DNA of 64,000 nt from BOG-933 sp037147415. GTDB lineage: Bacteria > Pseudomonadota > Alphaproteobacteria > Azospirillales > Azospirillaceae. Below are positions 1 through 8,998 of the stretch, one piece after another (positions within the stretch are counted from its first letter, which is position 1; every line of letters starts with the position of its first letter). The translations under genes and the position numbers were made by a program. The notes below the pieces were generated by a model. That model worked only from the letters and a program-made list of their open reading frames with translations, did no database searches and had not been told where the DNA came from. The DNA lies in NCBI GenBank assembly GCA_037147415.1, contig JBAWVF010000001.1, positions 1-64,000 of the forward strand. Reading direction: 5' to 3'.

Positions 1-168
1 GACTGGAAGCACACAACATCTAGTGGGTGTGTGCGTTAACCCGATAGGCATGGTCCCATCGTCCCTCATCCACCACACTGTTCTCCCGATAATACTATAC
101 ATAGCAGATATAAGTCGGCTCGACTATATCTCTAGTTCTTTACTGTATCCGCGGAATGTTAGCGGAAA

Positions 169-243
169 TGGTGGGCGATGACGGGATTGAACCGCCGACA
201 TTCTCGGTGTAAACGAGACGCTCTACCGCTGAGCTAATCGCCC
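169..243 (-). tRNA. tRNA-Val (anticodon UAC)
   Basis: Read on the minus strand this is a complete cloverleaf. The 7-bp acceptor stem is GGGCGAT/ATCGCCC, the D arm is GCTC/GAGC, and the anticodon loop TTTACAC gives anticodon TAC. The T arm is GGCGG TTCAATC CCGTC and a CCA tail is encoded. It lies 24 bp downstream of hupB on the same strand. The bases before it (1-168) show no gene or clear signal. Confidence 0.95.
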
Positions 244-267
244 GACCAGCCGTACCCGAACTATAAA

Positions 268-552
268 CTAGTTCAGGGTGTCCTTTAAAGTCTTGCCGGC
301 CTTAAATTTCGGCTGCTTGGAGGCCGGAATGTCGATTTCTTCACCGGTCCGGGGGTTACGCCCCTTACTTGCCGCTCGCTCAGCGACCGCAAAAGTCCCG
401 AAGCCAACCAGCCGAACCTCGTCGCCCTTCTTCAGCGAATCGGAAATTCCGTCAAATACTGCATCAACCGCTTTGATCGCATCATTCTTTGACAAACCGG
501 CGACATCCGCGACATGAGTTACAAGATCATTCTTATTCACTATGGCCCCCAT
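268..552 (-). CDS. hupB: HU-family DNA-binding protein
   Basis: Small basic histone-like protein of 94 residues that bends and compacts DNA as a dimer in the nucleoid. The family pattern is visible: an N-terminal helical pair beginning VNKNDLVTHVA, the beta-arm entry VGFGTFAV, and the DNA-binding arm with R-NPRTGEEI and KFKAGK. The ATG at 552 adds MGAI before the usual HU start. A GTG at 540, giving NKNDL, fits family length (about 90) equally well, so the exact start is open. It is the last gene of the tig-clpP-clpX-lon-hupB row, the usual alphaproteobacterial order. It probably also has its own promoter in the 142-bp gap after lon. Confidence 0.95.
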   Translation of the reverse strand: MGAIVNKNDLVTHVADVAGLSKNDAIKAVDAVFDGISDSLKKGDEVRLVGFGTFAVAERAASKGRNPRTGEEIDIPASKQPKFKAGKTLKDTLN

Positions 553-612
553 CTAATAACCTGTCAGGCGACGCGGTGAGTTTACCGGCCCCGTCCCTCC
601 TGCTTTGACCTA

Positions 613-642
613 AGACTAAGCACAGACGAGAGCACCCGTCAA
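613..642 (-). promoter_or_regulatory. possible sigma-70 promoter of hupB
   Basis: On the minus strand a -35-like TTGACG (637-642) is followed after 18 bp by a weak -10-like TAGTCT (613-618), about 60 bp upstream of the hupB start. The -35 matches 5 of 6 consensus bases but the -10 only 3 of 6. This is inference from position and match only. Confidence 0.35.
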
Positions 643-694
643 TTCCCCCGGACACTCCCGAGACCGCGACAAACTCACCAACCGAACTTTACAC

Positions 695-3106
695 TCAGTG
701 CCGAATCATCTCTTCATGATCGGAGTCGGCAACCTTGGAGGCCACAGCATCAACCTCTACCGGCTCCGTCCACTCAATCGGCACCAACTCGCGAGTCAAT
801 GCGTTCTTCAGCACATCATCGACAGTATGTACCGGTACAATCATTAAACCGCGCTTAACGTTATCGGGAATTTCAGCCAAGTCTTTTTCATTATCCTTGG
901 GAATCAGCACTGTTTTCAGCCCGCCCCGCAGAGCCGCCAGCAGCTTTTCCTTTAGCCCCCCGATCGGCAACACCCGACCGCGCAGAGTGATCTCTCCCGT
1001 CATGGCCACATCTTTACGTACCGGGATCCCGGTCAGGACCGATACAATCGAGGTAATCATGGCGACGCCGGCCGACGGCCCGTCCTTGGGGGTTGCCCCC
1101 TCGGGCACATGGACATGAATATCTTTCTTTTCAAAGCTGGTCGGCTTGATGCCAAAGGCCGTCGCGCGCGAGCGCACGTAACTTTCAGCCGCCTGCACCG
1201 ACTCCTTCATCACCTCACCAAGCTTGCCGGTTGTGGTGATTCGGCCCTTGCCGCGCAGCGACACCGCCTCTATCGACAGAATTTCGCCGCCAACCTCGGT
1301 CCAGGCCAGGCCGGTGGTCACGCCGATTAAATCCTCCAACTCCGCCTCGCCGAAGTGGAAACGGCGAACCCCGGCATATTTATCAAGATTACGTCGGGTA
1401 ATATGTACTTTCTCGATGCCCTTCATCAAAATATCTTTGATCGATTTACGGGCAAGATTAGCAATCTCGCGTTCGAGATTCCGAACACCGGCCTCGCGGG
1501 TATAAAAACGAATCACGTCGCGCAGAGCATCATCGGAAATGCTGAACTCATTCTTCTTGAGCCCGTGCTGCTTGATTTGCTTCTCAAGCAGATGACGCCG
1601 AGCGATTTCGACCTTCTCATCCTCGGTGTAGCCCGCGACTCGGATAATTTCCATTCGATCGAGCAGAGGCTGCGGCATCCGCAACGTATTGGCGGTACAA
1701 ACAAACATTACATCGGAAAGATCGTAATCGACCTCGAGATAATGATCATTAAAAGTTGAATTCTGCTCGGGATCGAGCACCTCGAGCAAGGCCGAAGACG
1801 GGTCTCCGCGCCAATCCGATCCCAGCTTGTCGACTTCGTCAAACAAGAAAAGCGGGTTCGAGGCCTTGGCCTTCTTCATGCCCTGAATGACCTTGCCGGG
1901 CATCGAGCCGATATAAGTCCGCCGATGACCGCGCACCTCGGCTTCATCCCGCACGCCGCCCAGCGACATCCTGACGAAGTTACGCCCGGTCGCACGCGCG
2001 ATCGACTTGCCCAGTGAGGTCTTGCCGACACCGGGCGGTCCGACCAGACAGAGAATCGGCCCCTTCACCTTGGTGACGCGCTGTTGAACCGCAAGATACT
2101 CCAGTATCCGTTCCTTAACCTTCTCAAGGCCGAAGTGATCGGCATTGAGCACCGCCTCGGCCCCCTTAATGTCCCTTTTAACCTTGCTGCGCTTCTTCCA
2201 GGGAATATTGAGCATCCAGTCGAGATAGTTCCGCACCACCGTCGCCTCGGCCGACATCGGGCTCATGGTGCGCAGCTTCTTCAACTCGGCCAGCGCCTTC
2301 TCACGCGCTTCCTTGGAGAACCGGGTTTTGTTGATTCGTTCCTCGATCTCGGCGGCCTCATCGCGGCCATCTTCCGATTCGCCCAGTTCCTTCTGGATCG
2401 CCTTCAACTGTTCATTGAGATAGTATTCGCGTTGCGTCTTTTCCATTTGCCGCTTGACGCGGTTTCGGATGCGCTTTTCGACCTGCAAGACCCCGATCTC
2501 GCCTTCCATGAAAGCATAGACCCGTTCCAGGCGCTCGGACACCACCGCGGTCTCAAGAAGCTGCTGTTTTTCCGGAATCTTCAATGCCAGATGTGAAGCA
2601 ACGGTATCTGCAAGTTTACCCGGTTCTTCAATCTGGTTGATCGAAACCAGCACTTCGGGCGGGATTTTCTTGTTCAGCTTAATATATTGCTCGAACTGCG
2701 AAACGACGGCGCGAGATAGCGCCTCCAGTTCTTGTATCTCCCCGACCCGTTCCTGGATCAACTCGGCGCTGGCCTGGAAAAAGTCGTCATTTTCGGAATA
2801 ACTGGTAATCGCAGCGCGCTGCACGCCTTCGACCAAGACCTTGACCGTACCATCGGGCAGCTTCAGCAGTTGCAGCACGGTGCCGACCGTGCCGACATTG
2901 AAAATATCGGCCGGTTGCGGATCATCCTGGGCGGCGTTCTTCTGGGTGACCAGCAATATCTGCTTGTCATCCTTCATCACGTCCTCTAGCGCCCGCACCG
3001 ATTTTTCACGGCCGACAAACAGCGGCACGATCATATGGGGGAAGACGACGATATCGCGAAGCGGCAGAACCGGGTAAAGGAGAGCGCCGCGGGATACTTC
3101 GAACAT
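695..3106 (-). CDS. lon: ATP-dependent protease Lon (LonA type)
   Basis: Cytosolic AAA+ serine protease of 803 residues, normal length, that degrades misfolded and regulatory proteins. The N-terminal substrate-recognition domain starts LYPVLPLRDIVVFPHM and is followed by a coiled region around residues 205-260. The AAA+ module has Walker A GPPGVGKT at 356-363 and Walker B LFDEVDK at about 421-427. The C-terminal protease domain has the Ser-Lys dyad: S678 in KDGPSAG and K721 in GGLKEKL, with the family's 43-residue spacing. It sits between clpX (165-bp gap) and hupB. The gap upstream of lon holds no gene and probably carries its promoter, but no clear boxes were found. Confidence 0.98.
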   Translation of the reverse strand: MFEVSRGALLYPVLPLRDIVVFPHMIVPLFVGREKSVRALEDVMKDDKQILLVTQKNAAQDDPQPADIFNVGTVGTVLQLLKLPDGTVKVLVEGVQRAAITSYSENDDFFQASAELIQERVGEIQELEALSRAVVSQFEQYIKLNKKIPPEVLVSINQIEEPGKLADTVASHLALKIPEKQQLLETAVVSERLERVYAFMEGEIGVLQVEKRIRNRVKRQMEKTQREYYLNEQLKAIQKELGESEDGRDEAAEIEERINKTRFSKEAREKALAELKKLRTMSPMSAEATVVRNYLDWMLNIPWKKRSKVKRDIKGAEAVLNADHFGLEKVKERILEYLAVQQRVTKVKGPILCLVGPPGVGKTSLGKSIARATGRNFVRMSLGGVRDEAEVRGHRRTYIGSMPGKVIQGMKKAKASNPLFLFDEVDKLGSDWRGDPSSALLEVLDPEQNSTFNDHYLEVDYDLSDVMFVCTANTLRMPQPLLDRMEIIRVAGYTEDEKVEIARRHLLEKQIKQHGLKKNEFSISDDALRDVIRFYTREAGVRNLEREIANLARKSIKDILMKGIEKVHITRRNLDKYAGVRRFHFGEAELEDLIGVTTGLAWTEVGGEILSIEAVSLRGKGRITTTGKLGEVMKESVQAAESYVRSRATAFGIKPTSFEKKDIHVHVPEGATPKDGPSAGVAMITSIVSVLTGIPVRKDVAMTGEITLRGRVLPIGGLKEKLLAALRGGLKTVLIPKDNEKDLAEIPDNVKRGLMIVPVHTVDDVLKNALTRELVPIEWTEPVEVDAVASKVADSDHEEMIRH

Positions 3107-3271
3107 GAGAAAATGCCTCTTGGCTATGCAGGCCGCCGAGCAATCGCCCGTCCGGACCCCCTTCCGAACATGGTGATCTCAAACGGCTTCGCCCATAACG
3201 TGGCACAGCACCCCGGCCGCTTCAAGGGGCGCCGACCACTCTCAAAACCGATACGTCGAATCGTGCACCGC

Positions 3272-4537
3272 TCACGCCCGCGGCGAAGCTTCACTGCGAC
3301 GTCCCGAATAGCTCTGCAAAGGTTTCGCGCGGCCTTCGACCACTTCTTTGCTGATCGTAATCTGGTCGACGCCTTCCAACCCCGGCAATTCGAACATCGA
3401 CTCCAGCAGAATCATTTCCATGATCGAACGCAGACCACGCGCGCCCGTCTTGCGGGCAATCGCCTTGTGCGCGATGCCCTTAAGCGCGTCTTCCTGGAAC
3501 TCCAGACGGACATCCTCCATCTCGAACAAACGCTGGTATTGTTTGACCAGTGCGTTCTTGGGATCGATCAGGATTTTGACCAGCGCCGCTTCGTCGAGAT
3601 CGGTCAGCGTCGCCACCACCGGTAGACGACCGACGAATTCGGGAATCAAGCCGAATTTCAGCAAATCCTCCGGCTCGCATTCCCGCAGAATATCGCCGGT
3701 CGCGCGCTCGTCCGGGCCTCGCACATCGGCGCCGAAACCGATCGAGGTGCCACGGCCGCGCTGAGCGATAATCTTTTCCAGACCCGCAAAGGCACCGCCA
3801 CAGATGAACAGAATGTTCGTGGTGTCGACCTGAAGAAACTCTTGCTGTGGATGCTTACGCCCGCCTTGGGGCGGCACCGAAGCAACCGTACCTTCCATGA
3901 TCTTAAGCAGAGCCTGCTGCACGCCTTCGCCCGAAACGTCGCGCGTAATCGACGGATTGTCGGACTTGCGGCTGATCTTGTCGACCTCGTCGATATAAAC
4001 GATGCCGCGCTGTGCGCGTTCGACATTATAGTCGGCCGCCTGCAACAGTTTCAGAATGATGTTCTCGACATCCTCACCGACATAACCCGCTTCGGTCAGC
4101 GTGGTCGCATCCGCCATGGTGAAGGGCACGTCGATGATTCGCGCCAATGTCTGCGCCAGCAAAGTCTTGCCGCAACCGGTCGGACCGACCAGCAGGATAT
4201 TCGACTTTGCCAGTTCGACATCGCTGTGCTTATTGCCGTTGGCCAAGCGCTTGTAATGATTATGGACCGCAACCGCGAGCACGCGCTTGGCATGCTCCTG
4301 CCCGATCACGTAATCATCAAGAACGGCATTAATATCACGCGGAGTCGGCACGCCATCCCGTGACTTCACGAGGGTGGTCTTGCTTTCCTCTCGGATAATA
4401 TCCATGCACAATTCTACGCATTCATCACAAATGAACACGGTCGGACCGGCAATTAGCTTACGAACCTCATGCTGGCTCTTGCCACAAAACGAGCAATAGA
4501 GCGTATTCTTCGAGTCGCTGCCACTTGACTTGCTCAT
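3272..4537 (-). CDS. clpX: ATP-dependent Clp protease ATP-binding subunit ClpX
   Basis: AAA+ unfoldase of 421 residues that feeds tagged substrates to ClpP. The N-terminal C4 zinc-binding domain uses C15, C18, C37 and C40 (CSFC...CDEC). Walker A is GPTGCGKT at 118-125, Walker B is YIDEVDK, and the ClpP-binding IGF-type loop reads SIGFGAD. The sensor-2 region contains KTGARGLRSI. Length and order match the family. It lies downstream of clpP on the same strand with a 160-bp gap in which no gene is seen, so it may be transcribed with clpP or from its own promoter. Confidence 0.98.
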   Translation of the reverse strand: MSKSSGSDSKNTLYCSFCGKSQHEVRKLIAGPTVFICDECVELCMDIIREESKTTLVKSRDGVPTPRDINAVLDDYVIGQEHAKRVLAVAVHNHYKRLANGNKHSDVELAKSNILLVGPTGCGKTLLAQTLARIIDVPFTMADATTLTEAGYVGEDVENIILKLLQAADYNVERAQRGIVYIDEVDKISRKSDNPSITRDVSGEGVQQALLKIMEGTVASVPPQGGRKHPQQEFLQVDTTNILFICGGAFAGLEKIIAQRGRGTSIGFGADVRGPDERATGDILRECEPEDLLKFGLIPEFVGRLPVVATLTDLDEAALVKILIDPKNALVKQYQRLFEMEDVRLEFQEDALKGIAHKAIARKTGARGLRSIMEMILLESMFELPGLEGVDQITISKEVVEGRAKPLQSYSGRRSEASPRA

Positions 4538-4697
4538 CTCGACTCCGTAACCCCGCTGCCGTCCGCCTGAAAGCGCAATCCTCGGCCGACACCGGGCATA
4601 CCTGCCAAACCCGAAGCCGGCACCGCCGCTCCGAGCACTTCATTCAACACCACTTTGCCGGCGTCGATCAATGCTTTGTTACGGCCAATGTGCAGCT

Positions 4698-5324
4698 TCA
4701 GACATCATTCGACGGGGTTGGCCGTTTCAGCACGACCTCGTCGATCAGACCGAAGGCTTTTGCTTCCTCCGGGGACATGAATTTGTCACGTTCCATGGTC
4801 GCCTCAACCACATCGAGGGTCTGCCCGGTGTGACGCGAATATATCTCATTCAGACTTTGACGCAGCGTCAGGATTTCGCGGGCCTGGATTTCAATATCCG
4901 CTGCCTGCCCCTGAGTCCCGCCCGAAGGTTGATGCAACATGATTCGGGCGTTCGGCAGACAGAAGCGCTTGCCGGGGGCACCCGCCCCCAGCAAGAGCGA
5001 ACCCATCGATGCCGCCTGACCGATACAGACGGTCGAGACATCGGGGCGGATATACTGCATCGTATCGTAGATCGCCAAACCCGAAGTCACGATACCGCCC
5101 GGAGAATTGATGTAAAAGGCGATGTCTTTTTTCGGATTTTCCGATTCCAGGAACAGAAACTGGGCACAGATCAAACTGGCCACCGCATCGTTGACCCCGC
5201 CGATCAGAAAGACAATTCTTTCCTTTAGCAGGCGGGAATAGATATCGAACGCACGCTCTCCCCGATTGGTCTGTTCGATGACCATCGGCACCAGTGCGTT
5301 CATCTCTGTCTCGAAAGGGTTCAT
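4698..5324 (-). CDS. clpP: ATP-dependent Clp protease proteolytic subunit
   Basis: Serine peptidase of 208 residues that forms the 14-mer chamber docked by ClpX or ClpA. Catalytic Ser106 lies in GQAASMGS and His131 in IMLHQPSGG. The hydrophobic ERIVFLIGGVND strand and the YINSPGG oxyanion region are intact. A short N-terminal leader before the conserved VPMVIEQT segment fits the processed propeptide of ClpP. It lies 37 bp downstream of tig, the usual partner, and upstream of clpX. Confidence 0.98.
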   Translation of the reverse strand: MNPFETEMNALVPMVIEQTNRGERAFDIYSRLLKERIVFLIGGVNDAVASLICAQFLFLESENPKKDIAFYINSPGGIVTSGLAIYDTMQYIRPDVSTVCIGQAASMGSLLLGAGAPGKRFCLPNARIMLHQPSGGTQGQAADIEIQAREILTLRQSLNEIYSRHTGQTLDVVEATMERDKFMSPEEAKAFGLIDEVVLKRPTPSNDV

Positions 5325-5361
5325 GCCCGGATGTTCTCCCCGTTACCCGCCGCTACCGTTC

Positions 5362-6687
5362 TCAGATTTCTTCCGGTTCCTTACGCAAATCCTCGATCGA
5401 TACCGTGCGATCGGTGACCCGAATCAGTTCCAGAATGAAATCAACGGTCTTGTCCTCATAGATCGGCGCCTTCAACCGGTCAACCGCGTGTTCGTTTTTG
5501 CGGAACAGGTCGAGGACTTCACGTTCGTGTCCGGGATAGCGCCGCGCCTCGGCCAGAATCGCCCGGTTGACCTCTTCCTGCGTCACCTTGATATTATTGC
5601 GTCGAGCGATTTCAGATAACAACAGCCCGAGACGAACCCGTCGTTCTGAAATAGCGCGGTATTCCGCCTTGACCACTTCTTCGTCACGTTCCAATTCCGT
5701 CGCCGGCAGACGCCCGCCGGTCTTTTCGGCCTGCCACTCCGTCCACACCGATTCGAACTCGTATTCGACCATCGACGGCGGAACCGGGAACTGATTAACC
5801 TCGGCCAGCTTATCGAGCAACAACCGCTTGGCCCGCCGCCGGCTCAGTTGGGCGTATTCCTTACCCAGCCGCTCCCGCGCAGAGGTGCGCAGTGCCTCGA
5901 CACTCTCCATCCCATAGCGTTTGGCCAATTCATCATCGACCACCACGGGTAGCCGGGTGCGCACATCTTTAATATCAAGTTCGAAGATGCCTTGCTGACC
6001 CGCGACTTCCTTACCGTGATAGTCGGCCGGGAAATTAATGGTCAACTGCCGATGCTCACCGGCCCGGGCGCCTTGCAGGCCCGATTCGAACTCGGGCAGG
6101 AAGCTGCCTTGCCCAAGAATTAACTCATGATTTTCGGCTTTCATGCCATCCATGGCAACGCCGTTTACGGTGCCGTTGAAATCGATGATCACCGCATCAC
6201 CGTCGGCGGCGCCGCGATCCTCGGTCAGCGGCTCGGTCTTGCGCGAGAACTCGGCAAGACTGGCCAGCATGGTATCGATGGCCGCGTCATCAACCTCGGC
6301 AACCGGGCGTTCCAACTCGATACCGGCAAAGTCGGCCGGTTCAATGTCGGGCATCAGTTCGACCCGCATGGTATATTCCAGGTCGCGCCCGGCCTCGTAC
6401 GGGGGGGCGTCGATGGCGGGCTGCAAAGCCGGACGCAGACCGCGATCCTTCAGAGCCTGCTTCGCGCTCGCCTCGATCTCGACTTCCACCACCTCTTGAT
6501 TGACCGAGCTGGCAAAGCGTCGGGTCACTTCGACCAGCGGCACCTTGCCGGGCCGGAAGCCGGGCAGCTTGACGGTCCGGCACAGCTCTTTGAGCTTGGC
6601 CTGGATTTTGGTGTCGATCTCTTGCGCGGCGATAACGACTTTGAATTCGCGCTTCAGGCCGTCGGCGCTGATCTCGGTAATTTGCAT
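5362..6687 (-). CDS. tig: trigger factor (ribosome-associated chaperone)
   Basis: Chaperone and peptidyl-prolyl isomerase of 441 residues that binds nascent chains at the ribosomal exit tunnel. The ribosome-binding signature GFRPGKVP is near residue 45. The FKBP-like domain follows (VIIDFNGTVNG...GSFLPEFESGL...FPADYHGKEVAG), then the helical C-terminal substrate-cradle arms. The start is set at MQITEIS (6687), which matches the family N-terminus. The reading frame stays open a further 62 codons upstream, but that extension runs through the tRNA-Leu gene and is not protein-coding. It is first in the row tig-clpP-clpX-lon-hupB. Confidence 0.97.
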   Translation of the reverse strand: MQITEISADGLKREFKVVIAAQEIDTKIQAKLKELCRTVKLPGFRPGKVPLVEVTRRFASSVNQEVVEVEIEASAKQALKDRGLRPALQPAIDAPPYEAGRDLEYTMRVELMPDIEPADFAGIELERPVAEVDDAAIDTMLASLAEFSRKTEPLTEDRGAADGDAVIIDFNGTVNGVAMDGMKAENHELILGQGSFLPEFESGLQGARAGEHRQLTINFPADYHGKEVAGQQGIFELDIKDVRTRLPVVVDDELAKRYGMESVEALRTSARERLGKEYAQLSRRRAKRLLLDKLAEVNQFPVPPSMVEYEFESVWTEWQAEKTGGRLPATELERDEEVVKAEYRAISERRVRLGLLLSEIARRNNIKVTQEEVNRAILAEARRYPGHEREVLDLFRKNEHAVDRLKAPIYEDKTVDFILELIRVTDRTVSIEDLRKEPEEI

Positions 6688-6794
6688 GTCAGTGAAAGCC
6701 CATCCGAAGAGTAAACCACGCCCGGCCTTGAAGGGCCGGCTCGACCGAAGCCGAAATTCAGGTACCATACATCCCAGGCACCGGGTATCGCATT

Positions 6795-6879
6795 TGGTGC
6801 GGACGAAGGGACTCGAACCCCCACGACTTTCGTCACCGGAACCTAAATCCGGCGCGTCTACCAATTCCGCCACGTCCGC
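6795..6879 (-). tRNA. tRNA-Leu (anticodon UAG)
   Basis: Minus-strand class II tRNA with a 7-bp acceptor stem GCGGACG/CGTCCGC and D-arm sequence TGGCGGAATTGGTAGACGC. The anticodon stem-loop CCGGA TTTAGGT TCCGG gives anticodon TAG. A long variable arm (TGACGAAAGTCG), T arm GGGGG TTCGAGT CCCTT and an encoded CCA follow. It lies 107 bp upstream of the tig start on the same strand. Confidence 0.96.
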
Positions 6880-7007
6880 TACGCCCGATCAGCCCGGCGG
6901 CGCACGAAACACGCCACCGCCGGCTCAACCGACGCGGCGCTGTCTATAGCATAACGAAGTCGTGGCAAACAGGCCAATTCCATATTTGCCCGCGGCAAAT
7001 CCCGCTC

Positions 7008-7244
7008 TCAGACCGACGCTTGCTCGCTGAAGGTTTCGCGAAAGGCCCCGACCGCCAGCGTCCGCAGCTCATCCGGCGCTTCGGAGCGCTCATGATGAAC
7101 ATTAAAGCGAACATGAGGAATGCCGGCCGAATTGCGACTGAGGCCGAGTATCTTCGCCGTGTCCACTACACGGCCATTAACCACTCGTCGATACACCGCA
7201 TCGGTCGAGATGCTTTCATCGCTCTTGCGTTTCATGAACCACAT
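7008..7244 (-). CDS. small protein of unknown function
   Basis: Not recognised as a named family. The 78-residue product begins MWFMKRKSDES and is basic at the N-terminus. It contains a compact beta-rich stretch (YRRVVNGRVVDTAKILGLSRNSAGIPHVRFNV) and ends in a helical tail. The ATG at 7244 is preferred over one 15 codons upstream because it has GGAGAA about 7 bases before it. It has no signal peptide or membrane segment. I recall similar short proteins from related alphaproteobacteria, but this is memory only. It lies downstream of nnrD across a gap (7245-7480) that contains a tandem repeat. Confidence 0.65.
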   Translation of the reverse strand: MWFMKRKSDESISTDAVYRRVVNGRVVDTAKILGLSRNSAGIPHVRFNVHHERSEAPDELRTLAVGAFRETFSEQASV

Positions 7245-7410
7245 GCCGAATTCTCCGCATTTTACCGGTTGCTGTCTCAATATTATCAAAAATGCATCGG
7301 TCTTTACTTTGACCGATGCCCTTGCAACCGGTTAAGGATAACTTCGTTACGGTTTTTTTCCCCTGCGTCGAAGCGTCGCGCTGCCGTCGCCATGACAACA
7401 ACGTGTTAAT

Positions 7411-7514
7411 AACAACACAGTGATTTCATCACTCGGAACAACACAGTGATTTCATCACGCGGAACAACACAGTGATTTCATCACGCGGACCAACACAGTG
7501 ATTTCATCAGCCGG
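7411..7514. repeat. four tandem copies of a 26-bp repeat over the nnrD stop codon
   Basis: Copies start at 7411, 7437, 7463 and 7489 and differ at only a few bases. Each contains the 13-bp dyad GTGAT-TTC-ATCAC preceded by AACAACACA; in the outermost copy (7489) the right arm reads ATCAG. On the minus strand that copy encodes the last codons of nnrD, and the TGA stop lies at the junction with the next copy. Because 26 is not a multiple of three, the repeated TGATGA motif supplies stops in all frames. There are no spacers, so it is not a CRISPR array. Confidence 0.95.
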
Positions 7515-8998
7515 GGCATCAGCTCGGGCAGATCTTCGGCGATCAATCCCGGCCCGAAACCGGCCGCCGCCGCACCGTGAAACCAAACGGCCGCGCAGGC
7601 CGCTTCAAAGACCGGCATACCGGCCGCAATCAGGCCGAGCGCCAACCCGGCCAGCACATCACCCGCACCGGCGGTCGCCAGCCAGGGCGGAGCATTGGTG
7701 TTGATCACCACGCGGCCGTCCGGCGCGGCGATCACGGTATCGGCGCCTTTCAACAGCACCACCGCCCCGCTGCGCCCCGCCGCGGCGCGCGCCCGGGTCA
7801 ACTTGTCGGGCAAATTTTGTTCGACGGGGAACAGCCGGGCGAACTCGCCCTCATGCGGGGTTAGCAAACACCGGTCGGTCAAGGCCGCAAACAGGGGGGC
7901 CGGAGCGTCGGCAAACCCGGTGAGCGCGTCGGCGTCGAGTACCACCGCACGCCCGGCCGCACGCCCGCCCTCCCGGCCGCCCTCCCGGCCGCCCGCACCG
8001 GCAAGCGTCGCCAGCACCCGCGCCCGTAACTCTTCCGAGACCCCGGCGCCCGGACCCAGTAAAACCGCATTGCGTCGCGCGTCGGCCAGCAAAGCGGCGA
8101 AACCCGCGACCCCGTCCACCGGCTCGACCATTATCGCGGTCAAACTGGCGGCATAAATCGCAAACGACTCGAGCGGACACGCCACCGTGACCAATCCGGC
8201 GCCGATTCGCAACGCCGCCCGAGCCGCCAGCCGAGCCGCCCCGGTCATCTTGCCGCCGCCGGAAATCAGGGCATGGCCGCGTGCAAATTTATGGCCGTCG
8301 AGCGCGGGCCGAGGCCACTGTTCACGCCAATGCGTCGGGCTATTTTCCAACGCCGCCGGGCGGACGGTATCGAGCACACTGTCGGGAATGCCGATATCGA
8401 CGATTTCCAGCGTGCCGCACAACGCGCGGCCGGGCAGCAACACATGCCCCGGCTTTTTACGAAAGAAGCTGACGGTCAAATCGGCCGGCAACGCCGTCCC
8501 GAGCACCCGGCCCGAATCACCATGTACGCCGCTCGGAACATCGACCGCGACCACCGCTAACCGGCGGTGCGCCAGCGACTCGAGAACAGCGCGGGCATCG
8601 CCCTCCAGCGGTCGCGACAAACCGGCGCCGAACAGCGCATCAACCACCAACTCGACACCGTCATGAGACTCGGCGAGCGACTCGACCGGCCCGGACCAGC
8701 GCGCCGCAGCCAACGCCGCATCGCCCCGAAGCGCCGCCCGCTCCCCGAGCAAGGCCAGTCGCACCGGCCAGCCCGCCTCGGACAACAGCCGCGCCACGAC
8801 AAAGCCATCGCCGCCGTTATTGCCCGGTCCGCACAGCACCAGCGTCGGCCGCGGCGTCCAGCGCATACAAATCGCGCGCGCGACGCCGGCCCCGGCATTT
8901 TCCATCAAGGTGATGCCGGGCATTCCCCCGGCTATGGCCAGCCCATCGGCCCGAGCCATTTCGGCGACGGTTAGAAGAGCGTGCGGATCCTGTGTCAT
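7481..8998 (-). CDS. nnrD: bifunctional NAD(P)HX epimerase / ADP-dependent NAD(P)HX dehydratase
   Basis: Repairs hydrated NADH and NADPH. The N-terminal YjeF_N epimerase domain (about 1-215) has the start pattern LLTVAEMARADGLAI, the motif GNNGGDGFVVARLL and VDALFGAGLSRPL. The C-terminal ribokinase-like dehydratase domain (about 230-505) has HKFARGHALISGG, LTPHEGEFARLF and the nucleotide site NAPPWLATAGAGDVLAG. A Gly/Arg-rich tract (GREGGREGGRAAGR) inside the dehydratase domain comes from a short DNA repeat and looks like an expansion. The last residues, MKSLCWSA, come from the 26-bp repeat array. It overlaps the upstream aldolase gene by 4 bp (ATGA), so translation is probably coupled. Confidence 0.93.
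   Translation of the reverse strand: MTQDPHALLTVAEMARADGLAIAGGMPGITLMENAGAGVARAICMRWTPRPTLVLCGPGNNGGDGFVVARLLSEAGWPVRLALLGERAALRGDAALAAARWSGPVESLAESHDGVELVVDALFGAGLSRPLEGDARAVLESLAHRRLAVVAVDVPSGVHGDSGRVLGTALPADLTVSFFRKKPGHVLLPGRALCGTLEIVDIGIPDSVLDTVRPAALENSPTHWREQWPRPALDGHKFARGHALISGGGKMTGAARLAARAALRIGAGLVTVACPLESFAIYAASLTAIMVEPVDGVAGFAALLADARRNAVLLGPGAGVSEELRARVLATLAGAGGREGGREGGRAAGRAVVLDADALTGFADAPAPLFAALTDRCLLTPHEGEFARLFPVEQNLPDKLTRARAAAGRSGAVVLLKGADTVIAAPDGRVVINTNAPPWLATAGAGDVLAGLALGLIAAGMPVFEAACAAVWFHGAAAAGFGPGLIAEDLPELMPRLMKSLCWSA

Noticed and set aside
1..168. Possible gene or regulatory RNA before tRNA-Val
   Set aside because: No open frame of note and no stable hairpin or promoter pattern was found.
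6688..6873. 62-codon N-terminal extension of trigger factor beginning MAELVDAPDLGSG
   Set aside because: It is translated from the tRNA-Leu gene, a well-known source of false peptides; the family start is MQITEIS at 6687.
7411..7514. CRISPR array
   Set aside because: The 26-bp units are directly adjacent with no spacers, and no cas genes are present.
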